Position numbers and translations under genes: made by a program. From Erwinia typographi (lineage in GTDB: Bacteria; Pseudomonadota; Gammaproteobacteria; Enterobacterales; Enterobacteriaceae): DNA of 57,204 nucleotides. Positions 1 through 9,562 of this stretch are shown here, piece after piece (the stretch's first letter is position 1; each line of letters opens with the position of its first letter). The stretch covers positions 1 through 57,204 of the forward strand of contig NZ_JRUQ01000076.1 of the NCBI RefSeq assembly GCF_000773975.1, given 5' to 3'. Under the pieces are notes generated by a model, which was given only the letters and a program-made list of their open reading frames with translations, made no database searches and had not been told where the DNA came from.

Positions 1-39
1 ATTAGGCGCAGCTATTTAGTCTGACGGCATAATAAAATG

Positions 40-68
40 CTGCCCGGCGGCAGAGGTATGCCGGGCAG
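40..68 (+). terminator. Hairpin after an upstream gene outside the window
   Basis: A perfect 9-bp inverted repeat (CTGCCCGGC at 40-48, GCCGGGCAG at 60-68) with an 11-nt loop. No T-run follows directly, so on its own it is a weak terminator. It probably works with the second hairpin just downstream. Nothing else recognisable lies in 1-39. Confidence 0.45.
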
Positions 69-74
69 AAACTC

Positions 75-116
75 AAACGCTAGCGCCTGGCTTATTGCAG
101 GTGTTAGCGTTTCTTT
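75..116 (+). terminator. Rho-independent terminator-like nested hairpin
   Basis: Nested stem: AAACGCTA (75-82) pairs with TAGCGTTT (105-112), and inside it CCTG (86-89) pairs with CAGG (98-101). The sequence CTTTATT follows. It sits upstream of the secretion operon and would stop transcription of a gene left of the window; large substrates of type I systems are often encoded there, but none is visible. Confidence 0.55.
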
Positions 117-194
117 ATTGCGATGCGTCTCTGAGAAAAGGCGCGATCGGGGATTTTTGATTTCTCATGGATTAACAACACTAAAGGAATAGAC

Positions 195-2354
195 ATGGAG
201 TTCTCCTCCTCTGATGCTGATGAGGCGCACGATCCGCTTTTTTGGGCGATTAAATGGCTTGCCCATCACCACGCAAAAAATTGCAGCCGTGCGGTGCTTT
301 ATGCCGGCCAGCCACGCGAAGCAAGACTTTCTCCACAGTTGGCCGTAAGAATGCTGGAGCAGATTCAACTGAAAGCCGGATGGGCAAAGCGTGAAGTAGA
401 CTCACTGCATGTCAGCCTGCTGCCTACCATTATTACCTGTCTGGACGGGAATGCCTGGGTGATTACCGCCCGGAAGGGAAAGGGTGAACAGGCCGTTTAT
501 ACCGTGTTTTCCCCTGAAAATCAGGGGCATCCACAGCAGGTCACCGCGACAGAGATGTCTGCGGTTCACTCAGGCTATGTCCTGCTAAGTTCAGTACCGC
601 CGAAGAGGCAGCCGCCCGTTGCGCTGCTGGATCTTCCCCCCGCAGGGAAAGAAGGTCACTGGCTTTTCACTACGCTCTGGCGCTATCGCCACTATTATCT
701 CAGCGCGGCACTCGCCACGCTGCTGGCCAATATTCTTACCCTGGCCTCCACTTTTTTTACCATGAACGTCTATGACCGGGTTGTGCCAACTCAGGCTTAC
801 GTGACGCTCTGGTCTCTCGCCATTGGCGTAGTCGTCGCCATCGTGATGGAGTTTTTTACCCGCTTGATCCGCGCAAGGCTGCTGGACACCGCCGGTAAAA
901 AAGCCGATCTCTTACTCGGCAGCCGATTGTTTCAGCAACTGCTGGCCATCCGCCTTGAGAACAGGCCCCAGTCTTCCGGCTCTTTTGCTAACCAGCTACG
1001 GGAGTTTGAATCAGTCCGCGATTTTATGACTTCGGCCACCCTGACTACGCTGGCGGATTTGCCGTTCTGCCTGCTATTTGTTGGCGTTATTTACCTGATT
1101 GGCGGGCCGCTGGCATGGGTTCTGCTGTGCGCTATCCTGGTGGTCATTATTGCCAGCTTCTGCATCCAGTGGCCGCTGGCAAAAAGTATGCAGGAAAATC
1201 TGCGTGAAATTTCGCTGAAGCAGGGCGTGTTGATCGAAACCATCGAAGGACTGGAAACCCTCAAAGCGGTGCGGGGCGAGGGCAGTATGCAAATGCGCTG
1301 GGAAGAGTACAGCGCGCTGGCCGCCGCGTCCTCTATCAAGGCGAAGGCCTGGTCTTCGGCTATCGTCACTTTTGTTTCATTTGTTCAACAAATGACTACG
1401 GTGGCGATGGTCACCTGGGGCGTCTATTTGATCCATGCGGGCGAACTGACGATGGGATCAATGATTGGTACGGTTATTCTGGCCGGACGCTCACTCTCGC
1501 CGCTGGCGTCGGTGGTCGGACTGGCGGTGCGCTTTCAGCAGGCGAGAGCGGCGTTAGGTTCGCTGAACCGCCTGATGGAGATGCCCGTCGAACGGAATCC
1601 TGAGGTGAATTACATTGCGCTGCCCGAGACGAAAGGCGATTTGACCCTTGAGGCGGTCGGTTTTTCTTATCCGGCAAGCGGAATGATCATGATGCCTCAG
1701 GTTTTAAAGTCAATCGCGCTCACTATCCGGGCCGGAGAGCGGGTGGCTATTCTGGGCAATATAGGGAGTGGCAAATCGACGCTGCTCAAGATTATGGCGA
1801 TGCTCTATCAGCCAACGGCTGGCAAAGTCACCCTGAATAACCTCGATGCCAGCCAGATTGATCCGGCAGACTGGCGCAGTTTAGCGGGATACGTGGGGCA
1901 GGAGAGCCGTTTATTCAGTGGAACCCTGCGCGACAACATTACGCTGGGCGATCCGGGTGTGACTACCGAAGACTTTCTTCACGTAGCTCGGGTGACCGGC
2001 GTGGAGCGCATTGCCGCACGTCATCCCAGTGGCTATGCCATGCCGGTAGGCGAAAGGGGCCAGGGATTATCAGGTGGACAAAAACAGCTGGTCTCACTGG
2101 CGCGAAGCCTGCTGCTGAAGCCTCAAATTTTGCTGATGGACGAGCCGACCAGCGCCATGGACACGCAAACGGAAAAAATGTTTGTTGAGCATCTGCAAAA
2201 ATCTCTTACTCACGAAACGCTGGTTCTGGTCACTCACCGCCATTCCTTGCTGGGCCTGGTTGACAGGCTGATCGTACTGGACAACGGGAAAGTGGTCGCC
2301 AACGGGCCAAAAGATGAGGTTATCGCCTCGCTGCAGGCAGGGAACAAACGCTAA
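195..2354 (+). CDS. Type I secretion ABC transporter, permease/ATPase (LapB/HlyB family)
   Basis: Inner-membrane exporter that couples ATP hydrolysis to one-step secretion of a large protein, typically an RTX-type or adhesin substrate. The 719-residue protein has an N-terminal peptidase-C39-like domain of about 130 residues without an obvious catalytic cysteine motif. A six-helix membrane domain spans about 160-430, followed by a nucleotide-binding domain with Walker A G521-S528 (GNIGSGKS), signature LSGGQ at 625-629 and Walker B MDE near 649. The start is supported by AAAGGAA about seven bases upstream. It heads a three-gene operon with an HlyD-type and a TolC-type gene, as in LapBCE-type adhesin export systems. 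The substrate gene is not in the window. Confidence 0.93.
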   Translation: MEFSSSDADEAHDPLFWAIKWLAHHHAKNCSRAVLYAGQPREARLSPQLAVRMLEQIQLKAGWAKREVDSLHVSLLPTIITCLDGNAWVITARKGKGEQAVYTVFSPENQGHPQQVTATEMSAVHSGYVLLSSVPPKRQPPVALLDLPPAGKEGHWLFTTLWRYRHYYLSAALATLLANILTLASTFFTMNVYDRVVPTQAYVTLWSLAIGVVVAIVMEFFTRLIRARLLDTAGKKADLLLGSRLFQQLLAIRLENRPQSSGSFANQLREFESVRDFMTSATLTTLADLPFCLLFVGVIYLIGGPLAWVLLCAILVVIIASFCIQWPLAKSMQENLREISLKQGVLIETIEGLETLKAVRGEGSMQMRWEEYSALAAASSIKAKAWSSAIVTFVSFVQQMTTVAMVTWGVYLIHAGELTMGSMIGTVILAGRSLSPLASVVGLAVRFQQARAALGSLNRLMEMPVERNPEVNYIALPETKGDLTLEAVGFSYPASGMIMMPQVLKSIALTIRAGERVAILGNIGSGKSTLLKIMAMLYQPTAGKVTLNNLDASQIDPADWRSLAGYVGQESRLFSGTLRDNITLGDPGVTTEDFLHVARVTGVERIAARHPSGYAMPVGERGQGLSGGQKQLVSLARSLLLKPQILLMDEPTSAMDTQTEKMFVEHLQKSLTHETLVLVTHRHSLLGLVDRLIVLDNGKVVANGPKDEVIASLQAGNKR

Positions 2355-2382
2355 TTTGCCACTTTCAGGATGAAAGCACGTT

Positions 2383-3669
2383 ATGGAACGGAATACTAAA
2401 CAGGCCGCCGACATCGCCTTAAGCGAGGACGGCAGCCTCGGGCAGAAAGAAAATACTCAGGGCGAGGTTAAAGCGGCAGATCTTCCCTATATACGCGACC
2501 TGCAGCAGGCTTTGCTTAACCAGAAAAGCCATTACAGCCTGGTGGTGCTCTGGCTGATGATTATTTTTATCATCCTGCTGCTGGTTTGGGCCAACTTTGC
2601 GCGGGTCGAAGAAATTGTGCGTGGCGAGGGGAGCATCATCCCAGCGCAGCGCGGTCAGGTAATACAGAGCCTTGAAGGCGGTACGCTGCAAGCGCTGCTG
2701 GTTCGGGAAGGCGATGTCGTGGAGCAGGGCGCGGTGCTGCTCAGACTGGACCCGCTCCGTGCGGATGCGTGGTATCGGGAAGGGCGCTCTAAAATTCTGG
2801 GGCTGGAGGGCACCATCGCCCGACTGCGGGCGGAGACGTACGATTTGCCGCTGTCATTCCCTGAGGAGGTTCGCGGCGTAGACTCTATCGTCAATAATGA
2901 AACCCAGGTCTGGCAGGCGCGAAAACAGGCGCTGGCGGAGAGTATCCTCTCGCTGCAAAAGAGCCTGAAACTGGTAGAGCATGAAATTAATTTGTCAGAG
3001 CCGCTGATGAAGAAAGGGTTGATGTCCGAAGTTGAGCTGCTGAGAATGAAACGCCAGAAGCACGATTTCAATCTGCAAATAATGGAGCGCAAGAGCCGGT
3101 TCCGTGCGGAAGCGAATGCCGATCTTAACCGACTGGAAAGTGAACTGTGGCAAACCAGGGAAAATGTGATTGCCCGCGAGGATGCGGTTCGTCGCACCAC
3201 GTTAACCGCTCCAGTAAAAGGGACGGTTAACAACATTCGGGTGACCACCACCGGCGGCATTATTCAGGCCGGGGCAGAAATAATGACCCTGACTCCGCTG
3301 GACGACAGCCTGCTGATAGAGGCAAAAATCAGCCCGCAGGACGTTGCATTCCTTCGCCCCGGACAGCCGGTTACGGTGAAGATCAGCGCCTATGATTACG
3401 CAATTTATGGCGGGCTTGAGGGCCGGCTCGAGCAGATCAGTGCCGACACCTTAAAAGATGAAGATAAATTACGTCAGGGACGCCCGGACGCGACCTACTA
3501 CCGGGTATACGTTCGGACTGTTAATACCTCACTTAAGGTGAAAGAAAAAGAGTTCCCCATTCTACCCGGCATGATAGCCAGCATTGAAATTAAAACGGGC
3601 GAAAAATCGATTCTCGACTATTTGCTTAAACCCGTACTGAAAGCCAGGGAAGCCTTTCGGGAAAGATAA
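2383..3669 (+). CDS. HlyD-family type I secretion membrane fusion protein
   Basis: Periplasmic adaptor that joins the ABC exporter to the outer-membrane channel. It has a short cytoplasmic N-terminus, one membrane helix at about 52-70, then a lipoyl-like half (RGQVIQSLEGG), a long coiled-coil hairpin over about 150-265, the second lipoyl half (TAPVKGTVNNI) and a beta-barrel region ending near 410. Length (428) and order fit LapC/HlyD-type adaptors. It begins 28 bp after the ABC transporter gene and ends 10 bp before the TolC-type gene, so the three genes are very likely one transcript. Confidence 0.93.
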   Translation: MERNTKQAADIALSEDGSLGQKENTQGEVKAADLPYIRDLQQALLNQKSHYSLVVLWLMIIFIILLLVWANFARVEEIVRGEGSIIPAQRGQVIQSLEGGTLQALLVREGDVVEQGAVLLRLDPLRADAWYREGRSKILGLEGTIARLRAETYDLPLSFPEEVRGVDSIVNNETQVWQARKQALAESILSLQKSLKLVEHEINLSEPLMKKGLMSEVELLRMKRQKHDFNLQIMERKSRFRAEANADLNRLESELWQTRENVIAREDAVRRTTLTAPVKGTVNNIRVTTTGGIIQAGAEIMTLTPLDDSLLIEAKISPQDVAFLRPGQPVTVKISAYDYAIYGGLEGRLEQISADTLKDEDKLRQGRPDATYYRVYVRTVNTSLKVKEKEFPILPGMIASIEIKTGEKSILDYLLKPVLKAREAFRER

Positions 3670-3679
3670 GGATATACAG

Positions 3680-5008
3680 ATGCGCATTTTTAAGCCTTAC
3701 CTTAAGGTCCCCCTTTTTTGCGGCGGATTGTTCTGTTCAGTAGCTGCCTGTGCCGCTTTGCCCGGCAGCGATGCGGCGCACTGTTCCACTGCCAGCGATA
3801 GCAAAGCCTGGTTAAAAAACACTATTAGTGACGCGCTGGTCTACAGCTCGGAGTTGAAAGGCGCCGCCGCCGGGGTTTCCAGCGCCCAGTTTTCCATGGA
3901 GGCTGAAAAAGGCCAGCGCTGGCCTCAGCTAAGAGCAGGATTGGGCACGCCGATACGGAATTTTGGCCACGGCATTGAGAACAAGAATCAGTCTTCTCCT
4001 TCTGATACCAGCGCGTCGCTTAATATGGTTACCACGCTCTATGACTTCGGCAAAATTGCCAGCAGCATTGAACGCGCCGGGAAGAGTCTTGAAGTGGCGC
4101 AGGAGAGTGAGAACGCACAGCGTAATCAGGTGGCTGCCGTCACGCTGACCTCGCTTATGGAGCTACAGGAGTACCAGCAGGAGGTAGAGATTGCCCGTCG
4201 CTGGGAAATACGCATGGCGCAGCTGGTTGCCATGATGGGCGAAATTACCTTACACGATCGGGGGCGTAAGAGTGAGCTGGTGCAGGCGCAGGCGAAGCTG
4301 CTGCAAGCTCAAACCGAAGTTCAGCGCATGGAGAGCCGTATTCGTACTGTCCAGCTTAAGCTGTCCCGCCTTACCGGTCGTGACATCACGCTTCCGGCCT
4401 GTTTGCGCTGGGAGGAAAACAGTATCAGTAAAGCGGCGGCTTTTTCCGGGCTGGAAGATCATGTTCTGCTTCGGCTGGCAAAAGCCGAAATTGCCAGCGA
4501 AGTGGCGTCTGAAAGTGCGGCAAAGGCCGCCCGCTATCCGACTCTTAACTGGGTTGTCTCAAAAAATACCGCTAAAAACAGCATTGGCCAGGAAAATGCC
4601 TGGTACACCGGGGTGGAAGTTTCCTGGAACCTGTTTACCGGCGGCTCCGCCAGCGCCATGCAGAAAGCGGCCGCCGGACGTATTACCGTTAGTCAGATGA
4701 AATATGAGACCCAGCTGCGCGAACTTGTTTATCAATTGAATGAATATCTTTTTGACCGCGACGCGTTGCTGAGTCGGGCACAGGAGTATGCAAAGCTGGC
4801 GATCACCTCTGACAGCGTGCGTAAGATGTTTTACGAGCAGTGGTCTTCGTTGGGTAAGCGGTCGCTGCTGGATTTACTGACCGCGGAAAATGACTATTTT
4901 AATCATCAGATTTCGGCCACTTCGACGCTTTTTAGCGCCTACCGGGCCAATGCTGGCGTACTTGTCACCTCTTCCCTGCTGCTGGAATGGCTTAACGGCA
5001 CGTCCTGA
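3680..5008 (+). CDS. TolC-family outer-membrane channel of the type I secretion system (LapE-like)
   Basis: Outer-membrane efflux protein that completes the trans-envelope conduit. The N-terminus is a signal peptide (basic start, hydrophobic stretch to about residue 26, likely cut after VAACA or CAA). The rest is the long alpha-helical repeat pattern of the OEP family, with typical phrases such as LYDFGKIAS and WNLFTGGSAS. At 442 residues it matches dedicated type I secretion TolC proteins. It is the last gene of the operon, starts after AAGGATATACAG, and faces tesA tail to tail. Confidence 0.92.
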   Translation: MRIFKPYLKVPLFCGGLFCSVAACAALPGSDAAHCSTASDSKAWLKNTISDALVYSSELKGAAAGVSSAQFSMEAEKGQRWPQLRAGLGTPIRNFGHGIENKNQSSPSDTSASLNMVTTLYDFGKIASSIERAGKSLEVAQESENAQRNQVAAVTLTSLMELQEYQQEVEIARRWEIRMAQLVAMMGEITLHDRGRKSELVQAQAKLLQAQTEVQRMESRIRTVQLKLSRLTGRDITLPACLRWEENSISKAAAFSGLEDHVLLRLAKAEIASEVASESAAKAARYPTLNWVVSKNTAKNSIGQENAWYTGVEVSWNLFTGGSASAMQKAAAGRITVSQMKYETQLRELVYQLNEYLFDRDALLSRAQEYAKLAITSDSVRKMFYEQWSSLGKRSLLDLLTAENDYFNHQISATSTLFSAYRANAGVLVTSSLLLEWLNGTS

Positions 5009-5011
5009 AAA

Positions 5012-5038
5012 GTAAAGTTATCATTTTCATAACTTTAC
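5012..5038. terminator. Hairpin between convergent tolC-like gene and tesA
   Basis: A perfect 10-bp inverted repeat, GTAAAGTTAT (5012-5021) and ATAACTTTAC (5029-5038), loop CATTTTC. It lies between the stop codons of two convergent genes, which suggests a bidirectional terminator, although neither side has a strong T-run. Confidence 0.6.
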
Positions 5039-5061
5039 CCGCCAGGCCCCCTAAAGTGGGT

Positions 5062-5685
5062 TTACTCGTGCTTAACTAGTGGAGCCAGCTCTTTAGCCAT
5101 CAGTCCGGCAATAAAGGGCTGGGCATTGGGATTCGGGTGGATCCCATCCTGCTGCATCCACTCCGGCTTGAGATAGACCTGCTCCATGAAAAAGGGCACC
5201 AGTGGAATGGAGAATTCTTTTGCCAGCTTCGGATAAATATCACTGAAGGACTTGGTATAACGGCGACCATAGTTGGCCGGAATACGAATTTGCATCAGTA
5301 AAGGCTGCGCGTTGGCCGCTTTCACCTGAGTAATAATTTTACTGAGATCCTGCTCAATATTTTTCGGCGGAAATCCCCGTAAACCGTCATTGCCTCCCAG
5401 CTCGATCAGCACCCAACGAGGTTGATGCTGTTTCAGCAGCGAGGGCAGGCGCGCAAGTCCCTGCGTTGCCGTATCGCCGCTTATGCTACCGTTAATGATA
5501 GCGGGCGTTTTCTGCCATTTATCATTGAGTAACGCAGGCCATGCCGCCGTAGCGGACATTCGGTAACCCGCGCTGAGGCTGTCGCCCAGCACCAGCAGGG
5601 TCTCTGCCGCCGCCGCCAGGTGCGTCATCATCACCAGTAACAACAGGAAAGGGTAATGCCAGCGGAAAACATTGTTGAAGTTCAT
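5062..5685 (-). CDS. tesA: Multifunctional acyl-CoA thioesterase I / protease I / lysophospholipase L1
   Basis: Periplasmic SGNH hydrolase that cleaves acyl-CoA, acyl esters and lysophospholipids. The ATG at 5685 (MNFNNVF...) gives 207 residues, matching E. coli TesA (208), and starts with a signal peptide ending near AAA. Block I GDSLSAGY carries the catalytic Ser, GGNDG gives the oxyanion residues, and DGIHPN near the end carries Asp/His. The frame is open further upstream, but that part overlaps ybbA and does not resemble TesA. The 5' end overlaps the divergent ybbA by 30 bp, the same arrangement as in E. coli. Confidence 0.95.
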   Translation of the reverse strand: MNFNNVFRWHYPFLLLLVMMTHLAAAAETLLVLGDSLSAGYRMSATAAWPALLNDKWQKTPAIINGSISGDTATQGLARLPSLLKQHQPRWVLIELGGNDGLRGFPPKNIEQDLSKIITQVKAANAQPLLMQIRIPANYGRRYTKSFSDIYPKLAKEFSIPLVPFFMEQVYLKPEWMQQDGIHPNPNAQPFIAGLMAKELAPLVKHE

Positions 5686-6342
5686 CGTCTTAGTAAGTCC
5701 GTCGGTCAGGGTGAGCATCAGCTTTCCATCCTTACCGGAGTTGAGCTGGTTGTCAAACCTGCTGAAACTATTGCGTTGATTGGTGAGTCCGGCTCCGGCA
5801 AATCCACGCTGCTGGGCATTCTGGCCGGGCTGGATGACGGCTCTGAGGGAGAGGTGTTTCTCCTCGGCTCGCCGCTTCATCAGATGGATGAGGAGCAGCG
5901 TGCCGAACTGCGGGCGAAAAGCGTAGGGTTTGTTTTTCAATCCTTCATGCTGGTGCCTACCCTCAATGCGTTAGAAAACGTGCAGCTTCCGGCTCTGCTG
6001 CGCGGCGAGAGCGACCGTCAGAGCCGTGAACAGGCGCAGGCACTGCTGACCCAGCTAGGGCTGGCCGGGCGACTGAGCCATTTGCCTTCGCAGTTGTCGG
6101 GCGGAGAGCAGCAGCGCGTGGCGCTGGCAAGAGCGTTTAACGGCAGGCCCGCGCTGCTGTTCGCCGATGAGCCTACGGGCAATCTGGATCGCAAAACGGG
6201 CGATCGTATTGCCGATCTGCTGTTCTCCATGAACCGCGATCTCGCTACCACGCTGATTCTTGTTACCCATGATGAGCAACTGGCGGCCCGCTGCGATCGT
6301 CGTCTGCGGGTGCGCGACGGCAAGCTGTGGGAGGAAGCATGA
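5656..6342 (+). CDS. ybbA: ABC transporter ATP-binding protein YbbA
   Basis: ATPase of a MacB/LolD-type transporter with YbbP. The 228 residues equal the E. coli length and the protein is nearly identical over motif regions: Walker A GESGSGKST, Q-loop FQSFML, signature LSGGEQQR, Walker B LFADEP and H-loop VTHD. The start MPAENIVEV matches E. coli. It is divergent from and overlaps tesA, and its stop overlaps the ybbP start as ATGA, so translation is probably coupled. Confidence 0.96.
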   Translation: MPAENIVEVHRLSKSVGQGEHQLSILTGVELVVKPAETIALIGESGSGKSTLLGILAGLDDGSEGEVFLLGSPLHQMDEEQRAELRAKSVGFVFQSFMLVPTLNALENVQLPALLRGESDRQSREQAQALLTQLGLAGRLSHLPSQLSGGEQQRVALARAFNGRPALLFADEPTGNLDRKTGDRIADLLFSMNRDLATTLILVTHDEQLAARCDRRLRVRDGKLWEEA

Positions 6343-8756
6343 TCTGGCGCTGGTTCTGGCGTGAATGGAAATCCCCCTCGCTACTGATTGTCTGGCTGGC
6401 ACTGACGCTGGCCGTCGCCTGCGTGCTGGCGCTGGGATCGCTCAGTGACCGGATGGAGAAGGGGCTGACCCAGCAAAGCCGCGATTTTATGGCGGGCGAC
6501 CGGACGCTGCAAAGCGCTGGCGAAGTGCCACAGGCGTGGCTGGATGAGGCGAAAAAAGAAGGCTTGCAGATTGGTCGCCAGCTGACGTTTATGACCATGA
6601 CGTTTGCGCAAGACACGCCGCAGCTGGCCTCGGTGAAGGCTGTCGACGATCTGTATCCAATGTTTGGCACGCTGGCAACGGAACCGGCAGGATTAAAACC
6701 TGCTGCTGGCACCGTACTGGCTGCCCCCCGGCTATTGGCGCTGCTGAATCTTAAAGCTGGCGCGGAGCTGGAGGTTGGCGACACCACCTTGCGTATTTCC
6801 GGTGAGGTGATTCAGGAGCCTGATGCGGGCTTTAACCCCTTTCAGACCGCGCCCCGGCTGCTAATGAATCTGGCCGACGTGGGGAAAACCGGCGCGATCC
6901 AGCCCGGCAGCCGCGTAACGTGGCGTTATAAATTCGCCGGAACGCCGGAACAGCTCAGCCGCTATGACCGCTTTATTGCCACCCATATCAAAGCCGATCA
7001 GCGCTGGATCAGCGTGGAAAACTCGCAGGATGCACTGGGCAAATCGATGGTGCGTGCTCAGCAGTTCCTGCTGCTCTCGGCACTGCTGACGCTGATGCTC
7101 GCCATTGCGGCAGTGGCGGTAGCGATGAGCCACTACTGCCGAAGCCGCTACGATCTGGTTGCCGTGCTGAAAACGCTTGGGGCCAACCGTGCCGCCTTAA
7201 GAAAGCTGATTATCGGCCAGTGGCTGGCGGTGCTGCTGCTGGCGGCAGTCTGTGGCGGAGCCATTGGCATGGGCTTCGAGGTGCTGCTGCTGCGGATGCT
7301 GAAGCCCGTCTTGCCGGGCGAGCTGCCTGCGGCCAGCGCCTGGCCGTGGCTGTGGGCGGTTGGCTCGCTGTTTGTTATCTCGCTGCTGGTCGGGCTACGG
7401 CCTTATCGTCTGCTGCTCGCTACGCAACCGCTGCGCGTGCTGCGCCGTGATGTGGTTGCCGGCGTCTGGCCGCTGAAGTTTTATTTACCGGCGATGGCGC
7501 TGGTGGTGGTTGCACTGCTGGCGTTACTGGTTGGCGGCAGCAAACTGCTTTGGGCGCTGGTTGGCGGCATTGTTCTGCTGTCTGCACTGCTGGGCGCCAT
7601 TGGCTGGGGAGGCCTGATAGCGCTTCGCCGCCTCAATGTACGTCATCTCGCCTTCAGGCTGGCGATCAACCGCCTGCTGCGCCAGCCGTGGACCACGCTC
7701 AGCCAGCTGGCGGCTTTCTCGCTGTCGTTTATGCTACTGGCGCTGCTGCTGGTGATGCGCGGCGACCTGCTTGACCGTTGGCAGCAGCAGCTTCCTCCCG
7801 GCAGCCCGAACTACTTCCTGCTCAATATGACTCAGGATCAGGTGCCGCAGGTGAAAACCTTCCTTGAGAAGAATCACGTAGCGCCGCAAACCTTCTTTCC
7901 TGTTGCCAGGGTCAGGCTGACGGAAATTAACCAGAAGCCAGCCGATCCGGCTCTGGATAGCGCGTTGAACCGTGAGCTCAACCTGACCTGGCAAGCACAG
8001 CTGCCGGACCATAACCCGCTGACGGCGGGGAACTGGCCGCCGAAAAAGGGCGAGGTCTCGATGGAGGAGGAGCTGGCCGGAAGGCTGGCCGTGAAGCTGG
8101 GCGATACGCTGACCTTTACCGGCGATACCCAGACATTTTCGGCAAAAATTACCAGCCTGCGCAAGGTGGACTGGGAGAGTCTGAAGCCAAACTTCTTCTT
8201 TATCTTTCCACCCGGCGCGCTGGACGATCAGCCGCAAACCTGGCTGACCAGCTTTCGCCTTGAGGGAAATAACCCGCTGCTGACTCAGCTGAACAGAACG
8301 TTTCCGACGCTCAGCCTGCTGGATATCGGCAGCATTTTGCGCCAGATAGCTCAGGTGCTGGCGCAGGTCAGCCAGGCGCTGGAGATCATGGTCGTGCTGG
8401 TTACCGCCTGCGGCGTGCTGCTGCTGCTGGCTCAGATTCAGGTGGGAATGCGTCAGCGCAGCCAGGAACTGGTGGTTTACCGCACGCTGGGCGCCAGCAG
8501 AAAACTGCTGCGCGGCACCCTGTGGTGTGAGTTTGCGCTGCTGGGTGTCGTCTCAGGCGTTGCTGCCACCATTGGTGCGGAAGCGGCACTGTGGGGGTTA
8601 CAGCGCAAAGTCTTCGACTTCCCGTGGGAGCCTGATTTCCTGCTGTGGCTTGCGCTGCCGCTGACCGGCGCGCTGCTGCTCTCGGTCTGTGGCGGCTGGC
8701 TTGGCGTCCGCCTGCTCAAAGGTAAAGCCCTGTTCCGGGGATTTAACGCCACATAA
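6339..8756 (+). CDS. ybbP: ABC transporter permease YbbP (FtsX/MacB-type)
   Basis: Large inner-membrane permease of the YbbA-YbbP system; the transported substrate is not firmly known. The 805-residue protein has two FtsX-type domains, each with a periplasmic part, and about ten membrane helices (first at about 13-35, clusters around 240-450 and 680-800). The start is set at 6339, where ATGA overlaps the ybbA stop and the sequence begins MIWRWFWREW as in E. coli. Conserved phrases such as HYCRSRYDL and RQPWTTLSQL support the assignment. Confidence 0.95.
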   Translation: MIWRWFWREWKSPSLLIVWLALTLAVACVLALGSLSDRMEKGLTQQSRDFMAGDRTLQSAGEVPQAWLDEAKKEGLQIGRQLTFMTMTFAQDTPQLASVKAVDDLYPMFGTLATEPAGLKPAAGTVLAAPRLLALLNLKAGAELEVGDTTLRISGEVIQEPDAGFNPFQTAPRLLMNLADVGKTGAIQPGSRVTWRYKFAGTPEQLSRYDRFIATHIKADQRWISVENSQDALGKSMVRAQQFLLLSALLTLMLAIAAVAVAMSHYCRSRYDLVAVLKTLGANRAALRKLIIGQWLAVLLLAAVCGGAIGMGFEVLLLRMLKPVLPGELPAASAWPWLWAVGSLFVISLLVGLRPYRLLLATQPLRVLRRDVVAGVWPLKFYLPAMALVVVALLALLVGGSKLLWALVGGIVLLSALLGAIGWGGLIALRRLNVRHLAFRLAINRLLRQPWTTLSQLAAFSLSFMLLALLLVMRGDLLDRWQQQLPPGSPNYFLLNMTQDQVPQVKTFLEKNHVAPQTFFPVARVRLTEINQKPADPALDSALNRELNLTWQAQLPDHNPLTAGNWPPKKGEVSMEEELAGRLAVKLGDTLTFTGDTQTFSAKITSLRKVDWESLKPNFFFIFPPGALDDQPQTWLTSFRLEGNNPLLTQLNRTFPTLSLLDIGSILRQIAQVLAQVSQALEIMVVLVTACGVLLLLAQIQVGMRQRSQELVVYRTLGASRKLLRGTLWCEFALLGVVSGVAATIGAEAALWGLQRKVFDFPWEPDFLLWLALPLTGALLLSVCGGWLGVRLLKGKALFRGFNAT

Positions 8757-8763
8757 TAATACC

Positions 8764-8782
8764 GGCTGGCATTGCGCCAGCC
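8764..8782 (+). terminator. Hairpin after ybbP
   Basis: GGCTGGC (8764-8770), loop ATTGC, GCCAGCC (8776-8782): a GC-rich 7-bp stem 8 bp after the ybbP stop. A TTTCTTTTTT tract comes only about 18 bp later, so it is a likely but imperfect terminator. Confidence 0.55.
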
Positions 8783-8841
8783 CGCGTCATTTATCATTCC
8801 TTTCTTTTTTGCCCAATGCACAGCCGGGAAGGGATAGTGCT

Positions 8842-8870
8842 TTGTGGCGGGTTAATGATAAGGGTATTAT
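8842..8870 (+). promoter_or_regulatory. Candidate sigma70 promoter of the luxI-type gene
   Basis: TTGTGG (8842-8847), 17-bp spacer, TATTAT (8865-8870). Transcription would start near 8877, leaving a leader of about 26 nt with GGAG five bases before the ATG at 8903. No lux-box-like 20-bp palindrome was found here, so autoinduction is not supported by the sequence; the same is reported for esaI of Pantoea stewartii. Confidence 0.45.
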
Positions 8871-8902
8871 TAGCGCAATGTTTAGCTATGGATGGAGTGT
8901 TT

Positions 8903-9562
8903 ATGCTGCACTTGCTCGATGTGAATTATAGTTTTCTGTCTGAATTGAAATCGAAAGAGCTTTTTACCCTGCGCAAGAAAGTGTTTAAGGATCGGCTTAA
9001 CTGGTTGGTAAACGCCGAGAATAATATGGAGTCGGACGAGTACGATAACCCGCGAACCACCTATATTTTTGGCGTTTATCAAGAGTCATGCATTTGCAGC
9101 CTGCGATTTATTGAAATCAAATATCCCAACATGATCACCGGGACATTTAAGTCCTGGTTTAAAAATATTGATCTCCCGCAAGGAAATTTCGTCGAAGCCA
9201 GCCGGTTATTTATTGATAAAGATCGCGTGCAGGCGCTGGAGCTTCGTCAACAGCCGGTCAGCGCGCTGCTGTTTCTTTCGATGATCAATTATGCCAGGCA
9301 TTATGGCTATGAAGGAATTTATGCCATTGTCAGTCATCCGATGTACCTGATCTTTCGCAAATCAGGCTGGAAGATTGAGGTGGTGGAACAGGGGACGTCG
9401 GAAAAAGATCAGAATATCTATCTGATCTTTATGCCGGTAGATCGGGTGAACCAGCAAACGCTGATGGCGCTGGTCAGGGCAAAAGTTCCGGTAACGGGAT
9501 GCGAGCTGGAGAGCTGGCCGCTCTCATTCCCCGTCAGGAAGCACCGGGCGGATCAGGTTTAG
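8903..9562 (+). CDS. Acyl-homoserine-lactone synthase, EsaI/LuxI family
   Basis: Makes the quorum-sensing AHL signal from S-adenosylmethionine and an acyl carrier protein substrate. From the ATG at 8903 (GGAG at 8894-8897) the protein has 219 residues, against 210 in EsaI. It shares the LuxI hallmarks: RKKVFKDRL, MESDEYD, CSLRF, the PNMITGTF segment and the EASRLFIDK core. Strong resemblance to EsaI suggests a 3-oxo-hexanoyl-type product, but acyl chain length cannot be read from sequence. The 3' end overlaps the convergent luxR-type gene by 39 bp, typical of the esaI/esaR class. Start codons further upstream add residues unlike the family. Confidence 0.94.
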   Translation: MLHLLDVNYSFLSELKSKELFTLRKKVFKDRLNWLVNAENNMESDEYDNPRTTYIFGVYQESCICSLRFIEIKYPNMITGTFKSWFKNIDLPQGNFVEASRLFIDKDRVQALELRQQPVSALLFLSMINYARHYGYEGIYAIVSHPMYLIFRKSGWKIEVVEQGTSEKDQNIYLIFMPVDRVNQQTLMALVRAKVPVTGCELESWPLSFPVRKHRADQV